Positions 17,157-26,011 of a stretch of DNA of 38,174 nucleotides are shown here, in pieces (the first letter of the stretch is position 1; the number at the start of each line of letters is the position of its first letter). Both the position numbers and the translations under genes were made by a program. Under the pieces are notes generated by a model. It was given only the letters and a program-made list of their open reading frames with translations. It had not been told where the DNA came from and ran no database searches. The DNA comes from Bacteroidota bacterium (GTDB lineage Bacteria; Bacteroidota; Ignavibacteria; UBA10030; BY39): positions 1-38,174 of the forward strand of contig JASEGV010000027.1 of assembly GCA_030017895.1 (NCBI GenBank), read 5' to 3'.

Positions 17157-18350
17157 AAGATACTCAAATGGAAAAGCCGCATACCATGCCGCTGCTTTTA
17201 CTAAATGTTCTACGGGAATTTGTTCGGTTGCCATGTGTGCATGGATTTCATTTCCGGGTCCGAAGCCGACACATGGAATGGCGTGCATTCCCATAATTGC
17301 AACACCGTTCGTGCTGAACACCCATCTGTTCACAACCGGTTGTTCGTTAAATAATTTTTCATACGTACTAACTCCCGCCTTTAACACTTGATGGTCTTCA
17401 GGCAAAAGCCACGTTGGATAATATTTTTTTGTCGGATATGTTAAGCCCTTCCAACTTGGAACGGCATAATCGAGCACAACAACTTCGGCATTTACTTTTT
17501 TAACACTTTCTAAATCTTGAATTTCTTTTACTGCAGATTCCCATGTTTCCGTGGCGGCAAGGCGTCTATCAAGATGAATTGTGGCAGAGTCGGCAACAGC
17601 GCAAAGCGAGGGGGTTGTCGAACGAATTTCTGAAATCGTTACTGTTCCTTTTCCAAGGAACGGTTCACCGGTAAGCCGTTCATTTAACTTTTCAATGTCT
17701 AATACGATGGGCGCAATTTTGTAAACCGCATTATCGCCACGCTCGGGTGCAGAGCCATGACAAGAAATTCCTTTAACGCGAACTTCTATTTCCATCCTTC
17801 CTCGCTGACCACGAAAAACACCAAGATTTGTCGGCTCTGCAATAACAACAACTTCTGGTTTTAATTTTAATTCGTTGATAATATATTGCCAGCACAAACC
17901 GTCGCAGTCTTCTTCCTGAACACTGCCTACAATATAAAGTGTAAAGTCATCTTGCAATTGTAAATCTTTAATAATTTTTCCCCCGTAAACGAGGGATGCC
18001 ATAGCACCTTTCATGTCGCAAGCGCCTCGGCCATAAATAATACCGTCTTTCATCGCGCCAACGAACGGATCGACAGTCCAATTTTCAGGGTTGCCAACAT
18101 CTACGGTATCGATGTGTGCATCCATTGCGATGATATGTTTACCGTTTCCGATTCGTCCGAGAATATTGCCCATCCCATCGATTACAATTTCGTCGTAACC
18201 GATTTTTTCCATTTCTTGCTTAATGCGTTCAACAACTTTTCCTTCCTGACTGCTTACAGATTTGATTGCGATAATGTCGCGAAGGAATTGTGCAACTTCT
18301 TTTTCATTTTTCTTTGCTGTTTCAAGAATTTTTTCATATGGAATATTCAT
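17142..18350 (-). CDS. ygeY: YgeY-type M20 metallohydrolase
   Basis: 402 residues, M20 zinc hydrolase. Metal ligands and catalytic residues are MDAHIDTV (His79, Asp81), GRGACDMKG (Asp112) and VQEEDCDGLCWQYI (Glu146/147), the last nearly identical to E. coli YgeY. RGQRGRMEI, SCHGSAPERGDNA and WVFSTNGVAIMG also match YgeY rather than ArgE/DapE. In the proposed anaerobic purine route this enzyme cleaves a ureido/amide bond of an open-ring intermediate before the carbamoyltransferase acts. The gene precedes the ygeW homologue, as in E. coli (there with ygeX), with the four-helix cassette in between. The extreme C-terminus is built from heptamer repeat DNA. Confidence 0.92.
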   Translation of the reverse strand: MNIPYEKILETAKKNEKEVAQFLRDIIAIKSVSSQEGKVVERIKQEMEKIGYDEIVIDGMGNILGRIGNGKHIIAMDAHIDTVDVGNPENWTVDPFVGAMKDGIIYGRGACDMKGAMASLVYGGKIIKDLQLQDDFTLYIVGSVQEEDCDGLCWQYIINELKLKPEVVVIAEPTNLGVFRGQRGRMEIEVRVKGISCHGSAPERGDNAVYKIAPIVLDIEKLNERLTGEPFLGKGTVTISEIRSTTPSLCAVADSATIHLDRRLAATETWESAVKEIQDLESVKKVNAEVVVLDYAVPSWKGLTYPTKKYYPTWLLPEDHQVLKAGVSTYEKLFNEQPVVNRWVFSTNGVAIMGMHAIPCVGFGPGNEIHAHMATEQIPVEHLVKAAAWYAAFPFEYLQIDN

Positions 18351-18374
18351 AATGTGTTTTTGCCTGTTATTTAT

Positions 18375-18614
18375 TTAACGAATTTTAACTTCTTTTTGGG
18401 ATAGTGTTACTAATTTACCTGTGTAATTTTCGAATGGATAATTTGAGATAAATTTTTCAATTAGTAAACTGGACTCTTCTTTTACAAGAGACCACACTTC
18501 TTCATCGCTCATCCCCCGATCTGCGATTTCTGCAATAGCTGTAACTGTAAACCCTCTTCCTCTTAATAAAGATGCTAATCCTAAACTTACATTTTCATCG
18601 ATAACAATTTTCAT
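18375..18614 (-). pseudogene. DUF5615 PIN-like toxin, internally shortened
   Basis: 79 residues. The N-terminus (MKIVIDENVSLGLASLLRGRGFTVTAIAEIADRGMSDEEV, 20-residue core at the start) is a normal DUF5615 PIN-like toxin. The C-terminus (EKFISNYPFENYTGKLVTL) also fits the family's last helix and strand. The middle, about 30-40 residues that usually include the TRDxDF segment, is missing right after SSLLI without loss of frame. The protein probably lacks part of its active site. It overlaps the DUF433 gene by 4 bp, as such pairs do. Confidence 0.75.
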
Positions 18615-18829
18615 TCAGCGGGAACTGTCTTTTCCGTTGCTAGAAACGCAGCGAATTCCAATACCGCTAATATATCTTCTTTATTCAATCGTGGGAAATT
18701 TTTTAAGATATTTTCATAAGTTTCACCAGCAGCCAAATGCGAAAGAATTACCGACACAGGGATCCTTGTATCAGAAATACACGGCTCACCACTACAAATA
18801 TCCGGGTTTGATGTGATTCTATTATTCAT
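18611..18829 (-). CDS. DUF433 antitoxin
   Basis: 72 residues with the DUF433 pattern: NPDICSGEPCISDTRIPVSVILSHLAAGET, then ILKNFPRLNKEDILAVLEFAA. These winged-helix-like proteins are the usual partner of DUF5615 PIN-like toxins and are thought to repress the pair. ATG overlap with the following toxin remnant indicates one bicistronic module. The pair sits between the PLP enzyme and the ygeY homologue, breaking an otherwise continuous pathway operon. Confidence 0.88.
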   Translation of the reverse strand: MNNRITSNPDICSGEPCISDTRIPVSVILSHLAAGETYENILKNFPRLNKEDILAVLEFAAFLATEKTVPAE

Positions 18830-18897
18830 TGCTTTATCTCATCTTATTACAATTTGATATAATATAAAAAAGATTTAATAATCTCACAAAAAAAAAG

Positions 18898-20355
18898 TTA
18901 AACAGCTTCAACCATACGGTTAAACTCATTTATCAATTGATCAAAATACTCAACTTCATCCTCGAACAAACTACGCCAGTATTCAGGATTCCATTGTTCA
19001 TTAATCTCTTCATAAGTTTTGCCCTGTTGTTCAACCCAAGTGTAATACTTGAGATTATGGATAGATTTTCGGTCATAGTATGTAAGCTCTTTGAAAAAGT
19101 CTGTGGATTGATGGAGTATTGGAGCATTGTGTCCTTTTGCGGCTTCAATGAAAGAATATTTTCCGTGTTCTTTTTCCAATTCAATCACGCGAGATGCATA
19201 CATATCCGCCGAGTCTGTGAACATTGTGAAGATAACATCATCCTCAGTCATCTCGAAATATTTTGCAGTCTTTATCGCTGCAAGCATATTGGCGATACCT
19301 GAAATACCGAGCAATGAGAGTTCTTTGTACTTTGTACTTTGTACTCCAATACTTTCCAAATATTTCTTTCCTTCATCTTCATTGAATAATCTAAGAACTC
19401 GCATGCAATCCTCATCATCGATTGCCGCAACCGCATCGGTATTTCGGACGTTGTGAACCCACGGAACATGCTTATCTCCAATACCTTCTATGCGATGACC
19501 GCCGAAGCCGTTCATAAAAAGTGTCGGACACTGGAGCGCCTCTGTGGCAACAATTTTTAAGTGAGGGTATTTTGATTTGAGATAATCTCCGGCGGCAATT
19601 GTACCGGCAGAACCTGTGGCAGAGATGAATGCAGCCGCCCGACCATTTTTCATCTTGAGTGATTGAAATACTTCTTCAACAGCAGGACCTGTTACGTTAT
19701 AATGCCAGATTGGATTTCCGAATTCTTCAAATTGATTGAAAATAATATTAAGAGGATCCTTTTTGAGTTCCCAGCATTTATCATAAATTTCTTTCACGTT
19801 TGACTCGCAGCCGTGTGTTGCAATTACTTCTGCGCCGATTTCTTTCAGCCAATCAAAACGTTCTTTGGACATTTCTTCGGGAAGAATTGCAACAGCAGTA
19901 CAGCCGAGTAAAGCAGAATTGAATGCACCACCACGACAGTAATTACCCGTGGAGGGCCAAACGGCTTTATGTTTTTCAGGGTTGAATTCTCCGCTTACGA
20001 GTCGTGGTACAAGGCAACCAAATGCCGCACCGACTTTATGCGCACCTGTTGGGAAATATTTGCCTACTAGTCCGATAATCCTTGCTTTGACTCCTGTGAT
20101 TTCTTTCGGAATTTCAAGATAATTTACACCGCCAAACAATCCGGTTTTAACATCGTTCTTCCAAGTAATTCGGAAGAGATTGAGCGGATTAACATCCCAC
20201 AAACCAACTTTCGGAAGTCTTGATTTTAATTTATCCGGAATCGTTTCAGGGTTTCTCATTTGTTTAAAAGTTGGGACAACAATTCCTTTTTCCCGGCAAC
20301 GATTTGCAGTCTTTTTTACTACTTCAGAATTTATTTGTTTGATTATTTTTGACAT
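18898..20355 (-). CDS. Fold-type II PLP-dependent enzyme in the slot of YgeX (diaminopropionate ammonia-lyase)
   Basis: 485 residues. PLP-enzyme features: probable Schiff-base Lys107 in PTGAHKVGAAFG, substrate/carboxylate loop STGN (135-138) and phosphate-binding glycine loop GSAGT (248-252). The layout is that of the cysteine synthase/threonine deaminase fold, but it is longer than CysK (about 310) and shows no clear match to YgeX (about 400), so I cannot name the family. Its position directly upstream of ygeY-ygeW suggests it takes the YgeX part: elimination of ammonia from a diamino acid to pyruvate. A 21-bp triple heptamer (19324-19344) encodes residues VQSTKYK (338-344) within it. It starts exactly after the DUF1016 stop. 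Confidence 0.75.
   Translation of the reverse strand: MSKIIKQINSEVVKKTANRCREKGIVVPTFKQMRNPETIPDKLKSRLPKVGLWDVNPLNLFRITWKNDVKTGLFGGVNYLEIPKEITGVKARIIGLVGKYFPTGAHKVGAAFGCLVPRLVSGEFNPEKHKAVWPSTGNYCRGGAFNSALLGCTAVAILPEEMSKERFDWLKEIGAEVIATHGCESNVKEIYDKCWELKKDPLNIIFNQFEEFGNPIWHYNVTGPAVEEVFQSLKMKNGRAAAFISATGSAGTIAAGDYLKSKYPHLKIVATEALQCPTLFMNGFGGHRIEGIGDKHVPWVHNVRNTDAVAAIDDEDCMRVLRLFNEDEGKKYLESIGVQSTKYKELSLLGISGIANMLAAIKTAKYFEMTEDDVIFTMFTDSADMYASRVIELEKEHGKYSFIEAAKGHNAPILHQSTDFFKELTYYDRKSIHNLKYYTWVEQQGKTYEEINEQWNPEYWRSLFEDEVEYFDQLINEFNRMVEAV
19324..19344 (-). repeat. Triple heptamer TTTGTAC inside the PLP-enzyme gene
   Basis: Three perfect copies of TTTGTAC (plus strand), 21 bp or seven codons, so frame is kept. 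It encodes VQSTKYK in the protein. The unit differs from the AATT-type element. Confidence 0.85.
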
Positions 20356-21513
20356 TTATTTATCCTGTTTTCTTTTAGTGTCTTTCTTTTTCTCTGGAGA
20401 TGTTTTAGTTAGTTCATTTTTAAGTGCTTCGATTGTTGGGAGACTTCCTTTTAGGTTTTTCGGCAATAACTTTGTCAATCGGTATGCCGCTACACCAATT
20501 GGCTTACTCGTATTTCGCAGTGCATATTCAACAATCATTTTGTTTTTCGATTTGCACAGAATTATCCCGATGCTTGGTTGATCATTCGATTGGTAAAGTA
20601 TATCATCGACAGCCGAAAGATAGAAGTTCATCTTCCCGGCAAACTCCGGCTGGAACTCTGAAACCTTTAGATCGATAACAATATAACAATGTAGTCGAGT
20701 ATGGTAGAAAAGCAAATCAAGATAGTAATCTTGTCCACCGACTTCCAAGTGGTACTGCTGACCGACATATGCAAATCCAACACCTAGTTCCAGTAAAAAC
20801 TCTTTAAGATGCTCAACGAGAGATCTTTCAAGATCGCGCTCGTTCGCTTTCGTTCCGATATTGAGAAAATCAAACGAGTACGGATCCTTTAATAATTGCT
20901 GAGCAAGATCGGACTGTGGGGATGGCAATGACTTTGGGAAATTTGAAATTGCTTTTCCTTGTCGTTTGTAAAGACCACTTTCAATTTGGTGAAATAGAAC
21001 ATTACGACTCCAGCCATTTTGAATCGTTTGTTCAGCGTACCAGAGACGTTCATTTGTATTTTTCAATTTTTCAAGCAAAGTCACGTTGTGACCCCAGGGT
21101 ATTTCTGCCACAGCTTGAGGCAGATTAGCGGTAGTCAATTCTCGCACAGGTTGTGCGAGAATTTGAGATTGCTCAGAATAGGATACATATAGTGCCCTCA
21201 TTCGCCAAATATTGCCAGAGGAGAATCCATGCATATCCGGAAATTCGCGCTGAAGGTCAACCGCAAGTCGTTCAACTATAGACTTACCCCAACCTTCACG
21301 TTCCTGGCGTTCCACAATCATTTTACCGATGTACCAGTAAAGTTCAATAAGCTCTCGGTTGACCGAAAGTGAAGCACGTACTCTTGCTTGAGCAATGCAC
21401 TCCTTGATATTTGATAAAAATCTGGGATAACCTGATGGAATATTCTTCAATTGTGCATGAGCTGCTTGCACAATTGGACTTTTCCTCAGTACGGATTTTT
21501 TCTTAGAAGCCAT
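20356..21513 (-). CDS. DUF1016/YhcG-type PDDEXK nuclease
   Basis: 385 residues. The N-terminal DUF1016 helical domain includes ELIELYWYIGKMIVERQEREGWG, VERLAVDLQREFPDMHGFS and NIWRMRALY. The C-terminal nuclease domain has YYLDLLFYHTRLHCYIVIDLK, with Asp and the DLK motif of the PDDEXK fold, then KMNFYLSAVDD. Such proteins are scattered in bacterial genomes, often near ORF6N/KilA-N genes or restriction systems, and are probably defence or mobile-element linked. It ends at the base before the PLP gene starts and lies next to a truncated ORF6N gene, so it is an insertion between ssnA and the PLP gene rather than a pathway member. Confidence 0.88.
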   Translation of the reverse strand: MASKKKSVLRKSPIVQAAHAQLKNIPSGYPRFLSNIKECIAQARVRASLSVNRELIELYWYIGKMIVERQEREGWGKSIVERLAVDLQREFPDMHGFSSGNIWRMRALYVSYSEQSQILAQPVRELTTANLPQAVAEIPWGHNVTLLEKLKNTNERLWYAEQTIQNGWSRNVLFHQIESGLYKRQGKAISNFPKSLPSPQSDLAQQLLKDPYSFDFLNIGTKANERDLERSLVEHLKEFLLELGVGFAYVGQQYHLEVGGQDYYLDLLFYHTRLHCYIVIDLKVSEFQPEFAGKMNFYLSAVDDILYQSNDQPSIGIILCKSKNKMIVEYALRNTSKPIGVAAYRLTKLLPKNLKGSLPTIEALKNELTKTSPEKKKDTKRKQDK

Positions 21514-21531
21514 AATTTAATATTTTAGAAT

Positions 21532-21939
21532 TTACTTTCCATTCTTATCTTCCTGTGTTATAAAGCCAATCGGTCTGCGTTTTGGCTCCGGCAAAGGTAA
21601 CGGCATCAATTTTTTTATTTCTTTTAATATGTGGATAATCGCTTTTTCATGAACATCCAATCTGCTCGTAAGTTTCTTTTCTAATTCTGCTAACTTCTCT
21701 GTAATCGCCTTATTTGCGGTGAATACTTCCCTCATTTTTACGAAAGCACGAACTACGAACACACTCATTTGTACCGCTCTCGGACTGTTAAGAACATTTG
21801 CCGCCATTATAGCACCGTGTTCAGTAAAAGCAAATGGCAATACCCGGCGACCACCGCGACCTTTCTTTGACCTCGCAAATTGCGATGTCAAAGTTTTATA
21901 TTCTTCATCAACAGGAATATTATTGCTTTTCTTAATCAT
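21532..21939 (-). pseudogene. ORF6N-domain protein, N-terminally truncated
   Basis: 135 residues matching the second half of ORF6N-domain proteins: GRGGRRVLPFAFTEHGAIMAANVLNSPRA, an amphipathic helix with NKAITEKLAELEKKL, and the proline-rich PEPKRRPIGF tail. The DNA-binding N-terminal part usual in the family (about 60 residues, around MLDxDLAxLYGV) is absent, and I could not find it in the 140 bp upstream. Either a decayed gene or one restarted at an internal ATG. It pairs with the DUF1016 nuclease 18 bp downstream. Confidence 0.7.
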
Positions 21940-22002
21940 AAATCTCTACATCTGATGCGGTCGCAATTTGCTGCCACATGGTCGATATTCACTATTGATC
22001 CT

Positions 22003-22017
22003 ATCACAATTTGTGAT
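22003..22017. repeat. 15-bp perfect palindrome upstream of the ORF6N remnant
   Basis: ATCACAA-T-TTGTGAT has 7-bp arms around one base, in the gap between ssnA and the ORF6N remnant (21940-22078). It could be an operator of the ORF6N/DUF1016 module. Its half-sites are inverted relative to the CRP site, so it is not a CRP-type site. Confidence 0.45.
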
Positions 22018-22078
22018 CGCATGTTCATCTCGTGACTTTCATTTCAGCACATCGATCCGCCGTAACAACATCCTTTAC

Positions 22079-23404
22079 CTACATTCTATCCCATAGTTTT
22101 TGAGCACATTCTCTGGATCGAGCATTTATTCTTTCTTCATCTATATCTATTTTTAATTGCCGGTTCTCCATAAGCACTTTTCCACCGGCTATGGTTGTGT
22201 CGACTGTAGATTGTGAAATGCCGAAAGCGAGATGACCCAGAAATGTCGTTTCGTCAAATATCGTTGGAGGATAGTAATCTATAAGAACGACATCAGCAGC
22301 ATAGCCTTCCTTCAACTCACCAACAAAAGGTTTCCAGTAGCGGTTGGCTATGCGTGCATTGTTAACAAGAAGTGTAGATAAAGCTTCCGTAAATCCAACG
22401 CTTGGGTTCTTCTGCGCTAAATGTTGCACCCAAAGAGCTGAGCGAACTTCTTCAAGCATATTGACCGTCATGGCATCAGTTCCAAGTCCGACCATAATAC
22501 CTTTTTCATTCATCTTAATAATATCAGCAACACCAACCGCATTGTTCATGTTTGATTGAGGATTATGAGCAACTGCGGTACCCGTTTCAGCTAATATCTC
22601 CATCTCTTTTTCGTTTACATGAACACAATGAGCAGCAATAGTCTTTGATCCCAGAATTCCGAACTTTTTAAACCTCTCAACAACACGCATCTTGTACTGA
22701 GATTCGGAGTGTATCTGGTCTGAGTTCGCTTCTGCTGTGTGGACATGAAAACCAACGCCCAAATCTTTTCCGAGAGATGCGGCTTTTTCAAGTGTCGCGT
22801 CTCCGACAGTAAATGATGCATGAAGTCCGAACAAAGCTTTAAACTGATTTTGTTTATCATTATTACAGCGAGATATGAAGTCAGTGTTTTCCTTAACTCC
22901 CTCATCGACAATTTTTTGTCCATCGCGATCCGACACTTCGTAACACAAAGATGCGCGGAGTCCGACTTCTTTTACTGCATCAGCAATTCTTCCTAATGAT
23001 CCGAGTACCGCAAATGGACTTGCATGGTGATCGATTAATGTTGTAGTACCGTGCCTGACTGCATCGATCGCCGGTATCAATGTGCTGTAATAGCAATCAT
23101 CTAAAATTAATTGCTTATCAAGACGCCACCAAAGATTGTGCAGAACTTCATTGAAGTCCTTCGATGGAGCTGCTTTACCGTAGCCACGTACCATAGTAGA
23201 GTAAAAGTGCATGTGGGAATTTATAAATCCCGGCATTACAACCTTACCAGCCGCATCGATGACTTTATCATAAGTACCGGTAAAAGATTTTACAGGAGCG
23301 ATTGATTTAATTAATCCATCCTCACATAGTACGGCATGATCGTAAAGTACCCGGTTTTTTTCGCCGAGTGTAATTATTATTCCATTTTTAATTAGTAGTG
23401 TCAT
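22079..23404 (-). CDS. ssnA: SsnA-type amidohydrolase, copy 1
   Basis: 441 residues, a cytosine/guanine-deaminase-like amidohydrolase. Metal site: HMH at 64-66, HVH 220-222, His259 in AAHCVH, Asp310 in GLGTDA. SsnA signatures are LIDHHASPFA, YEVSDR and NPQSNMNN. E. coli SsnA lies next to ygfK, and here the gene begins 1 bp after the PreT-PreA fusion. The family is proposed to deaminate or open a (dihydro)purine-type ring in anaerobic purine breakdown, though substrate proof cannot come from sequence. A second, diverged copy lies at 30385-31686, so the two may act on different intermediates. Confidence 0.9.
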   Translation of the reverse strand: MTLLIKNGIIITLGEKNRVLYDHAVLCEDGLIKSIAPVKSFTGTYDKVIDAAGKVVMPGFINSHMHFYSTMVRGYGKAAPSKDFNEVLHNLWWRLDKQLILDDCYYSTLIPAIDAVRHGTTTLIDHHASPFAVLGSLGRIADAVKEVGLRASLCYEVSDRDGQKIVDEGVKENTDFISRCNNDKQNQFKALFGLHASFTVGDATLEKAASLGKDLGVGFHVHTAEANSDQIHSESQYKMRVVERFKKFGILGSKTIAAHCVHVNEKEMEILAETGTAVAHNPQSNMNNAVGVADIIKMNEKGIMVGLGTDAMTVNMLEEVRSALWVQHLAQKNPSVGFTEALSTLLVNNARIANRYWKPFVGELKEGYAADVVLIDYYPPTIFDETTFLGHLAFGISQSTVDTTIAGGKVLMENRQLKIDIDEERINARSRECAQKLWDRM

Positions 23405-23405
23405 A

Positions 23406-25925
23406 TTAAGCCTCGTTTAGTATTTGAAGTTCATGCTTCGTCCGTTTACGCATATACAACGCACCCGAGAAACACTTTTGAGCGCAGATCGAGCAGCCGA
23501 TACAATGTTCAGGATCGGTTACAGGTATTTTCTTTGAATCGAGTTCGATTGCAAAGTAAGGACATCGCGTACAATTGCCGCAGTGTTGACATAACTCAGC
23601 ATTGACTGCAGAGATTTTTTTCACCTGAGTTAATTCCATAAAACCGGTAATTGGATCCGGAAGTGCATATCCGATAAGTTCATTAACTGAACTGATACCT
23701 CTTTCCTGCATAAGATAACTTAAACCTGAATGAAGCTCATCAATTATACCGTATCCGTATTTCATTACGATAGTACAAAATTGTACAGTTCTTGCACCGA
23801 GCGCTAAAAAATTAGCAGCCGATTTGTAGTCCATCGGACCACCATTCCCGGAAACTGTTACACCCAATTTTGAAACGTTCGAGAGTGTCAGATTTGAGAT
23901 TGGAATAACACCTTCCCCACTCATTCCTACAACAACTCCTTCTTCCCATGATTTTTTATCACCTTGTCTGAATGCAAGCGTCGGGAAAGTATTCGCAAGC
24001 GTAACACCGGCTTTTTTATTAGGATATTTAGAAAAAACTTCTTTGATGGCAGTAATTATTGGATAAATCGCCGTAACTGCTGCCGTTAATTTGAATAGCT
24101 TCGGAACACCGGCATCGCCGACTTCCATTATCCAATCTATTATCTTTGCAGTCAATTCAGCATCCTGAGAAACGATGTCGCCCTTTGTTCCATCTCCGCC
24201 TTGCGGACAAGAAAGACTATACTCGATTCCCATAGCGCCCGCTGCCTCTAACTTTTTAGTGTTAGATTGCCAGACTGCTTTATCAAGTTCATCATTCCCG
24301 GTTACCGGACCGCCCGTTGAAGCAATTGTTAATCTGTCAGGGAATTCCTTTACCAACTTCTTTACTTCGCGACAAACGCGTTCAAGTTGATGTCCCGAAA
24401 CATTGTCGCAATTAGCATAAGTCGATTTCGAGAAAGCGAACATGTACTCCGAAGGGATGTGAATAGGAATGTTATCGAATGCGGTTTTCATCACGCCGCC
24501 AGCCCAACCCGCTTCGTAAGCTTTTTTCATTTGCTCGTAACCGTCGGATGGCGGAGCGGCAGAAAGTAAGAATGGCGATAATATCTTGCGCCCAAAGAAC
24601 TCTGCATCGATCGGAACCGGCAGCATAACCCGCCCCGACATAATTACACGACTCTTTGTTTTTCCATCGAATTTAGTAATATCCGGTTTATAGCGCCTTC
24701 CGGAAATATACGCATCAATTTCCAGGGCGGAATTTTTTCCCGCTGCTACTGCTTCAACGACTGTAGTCGGACCGGTTACCATGTCGCCTGTGTAAAACAC
24801 TCGAGCATCATTTGTTTTTATATCAGACGAACGAGCACCGGTTGCAATAATTACGTAATCTACGTTCGGAAGGACTTGTTCTGTTCCCTTCAAATCAATT
24901 ATGTTTTTCGGATGGAACTTCTTGCCGCGCGGCAACACAACTTTAATAGTTTTTAATCCGACAATGAATTTACCTTTTTTCAGAATTTCTGAAACTCGTA
25001 CTCTTCCTGATATGGCAATACCCAACTCCTGTGTTGCTTGTCTTTCTTTCGCAGTCAGCGGCATCTCCGACCAGGTTTCGAGAGCAAACATCTCGACGTT
25101 TGATGCGCCGTGTGCGAGAGCTTCCTCAGCACAATCAAGCGCAACCGCACCACCTCCAATAATTGCAACTCGCTTTCCCTTTACTGAATATCGTTTAGCG
25201 TTACTGAGATATTTCATCCAGTCGATCGCTGATTCGCTGCCAATCATGGGAGGAATGAATACTTCATCTAATCCCGTGGCATTGAGAACGGCATCATATC
25301 CTTTCATACCCGCGGGTAATTTTTTCATATCCTTGAAAGAAATTTTTCCTAAAGTTAAAAAGAAATCTAAGTCGGTCTTCAAAACATTTGGTGATAGTCG
25401 TGAGTCCGGAATCAAGTTACACATTCCCCCCAAAGTATTTGACTTATCAAAAATATCGATAGTATAACCCTTTTGAGCAACGACGGCTGCCGCTCCGATT
25501 CCTGCCGGACCCCCACCTATTATTGCAACTTTCTTACCAATAAGTTCTGCGTTAGCTGACGGAACAAACTTCGGCATTACATCCAGTTGTTTTGCTTTTT
25601 CAATAATAGTTGCCTGCACAGCCGGAATATTTACCGCAGAATCAAAAGTTCTGTGAACGCACGCCTTCATGCAATGTGTATCAGGACAAACTGCACCGCA
25701 CACTCCGCCAAGAGGATTGCTTCCCATGATGAGTGCGGCAGATCGTCGGTAATCAGCACGACTGCCGACTTTCACAGCCATAATAAAATCAGCCGGGGAA
25801 CAATCCACCGGGCATGCTTCCTTACAGGGTTTTTCTTCACAATATTCACATTTCTCAATCTCTGCACGAAGCTTTGCATCGGTAAGAAATTCTGTTACAA
25901 ATTTAGATTTTTTATCTTTTCTCAT
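23406..25925 (-). CDS. PreT-PreA fusion oxidoreductase (DPYD-like domain order) in the YgfK position
   Basis: 839 residues from the ATG at 25925, preferred over the 25982 start because AAGGAA lies just upstream. Order: N-terminal Fe-S helical domain (Cys26, 29, 34, 38, 42 in CEYCEEKPCKEACPVDC, with CGAVCPDTHCMKAC later), FAD site AIIGGGPAGIGAAAV, NAD(P)H site AIIGGGAVALDCAEEA, dihydroorotate-dehydrogenase-like FMN barrel (SPFLLSAAPPS to SGNGGPMDYKSA), and two [4Fe-4S] motifs (Cys779-789, Cys808-818). This is the layout of dihydropyrimidine dehydrogenase (PreT plus PreA). YgfK of E. coli has the barrel first and the GltD-like half second. The loop matching the mammalian active Cys reads DIVSQD, with Val at that place. 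It is followed by ssnA, so it likely reduces or oxidises a purine-derived ring using NAD(P)H. Confidence 0.85.
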   Translation of the reverse strand: MRKDKKSKFVTEFLTDAKLRAEIEKCEYCEEKPCKEACPVDCSPADFIMAVKVGSRADYRRSAALIMGSNPLGGVCGAVCPDTHCMKACVHRTFDSAVNIPAVQATIIEKAKQLDVMPKFVPSANAELIGKKVAIIGGGPAGIGAAAVVAQKGYTIDIFDKSNTLGGMCNLIPDSRLSPNVLKTDLDFFLTLGKISFKDMKKLPAGMKGYDAVLNATGLDEVFIPPMIGSESAIDWMKYLSNAKRYSVKGKRVAIIGGGAVALDCAEEALAHGASNVEMFALETWSEMPLTAKERQATQELGIAISGRVRVSEILKKGKFIVGLKTIKVVLPRGKKFHPKNIIDLKGTEQVLPNVDYVIIATGARSSDIKTNDARVFYTGDMVTGPTTVVEAVAAGKNSALEIDAYISGRRYKPDITKFDGKTKSRVIMSGRVMLPVPIDAEFFGRKILSPFLLSAAPPSDGYEQMKKAYEAGWAGGVMKTAFDNIPIHIPSEYMFAFSKSTYANCDNVSGHQLERVCREVKKLVKEFPDRLTIASTGGPVTGNDELDKAVWQSNTKKLEAAGAMGIEYSLSCPQGGDGTKGDIVSQDAELTAKIIDWIMEVGDAGVPKLFKLTAAVTAIYPIITAIKEVFSKYPNKKAGVTLANTFPTLAFRQGDKKSWEEGVVVGMSGEGVIPISNLTLSNVSKLGVTVSGNGGPMDYKSAANFLALGARTVQFCTIVMKYGYGIIDELHSGLSYLMQERGISSVNELIGYALPDPITGFMELTQVKKISAVNAELCQHCGNCTRCPYFAIELDSKKIPVTDPEHCIGCSICAQKCFSGALYMRKRTKHELQILNEA

Positions 25926-26011
25926 GATTATTCCTTTTGATTGATTACTAATATTGAAACCTCCGTGTGAGAGAGGAATCACAACGTGTTTATCAGTTCT
26001 TCCTATTTTTT

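Noticed and set aside
22003-22017. CRP/FNR-type operator
   Set aside because: The half-sites are in the inverted order (TCACA first) with one central base, which does not fit the CRP spacing.
24901-25467. Long open frame on the plus strand (188 codons)
   Set aside because: It lies fully inside the PreT-PreA fusion on the other strand and has no recognisable motif, so it is a shadow frame.
23406-25925. Loss of the active-site Cys in the DHOD-like barrel as proof of inactivity
   Set aside because: The loop has Val at the mammalian Cys position, but from memory E. coli PreA may also have Val there, so this is not diagnostic without an alignment.
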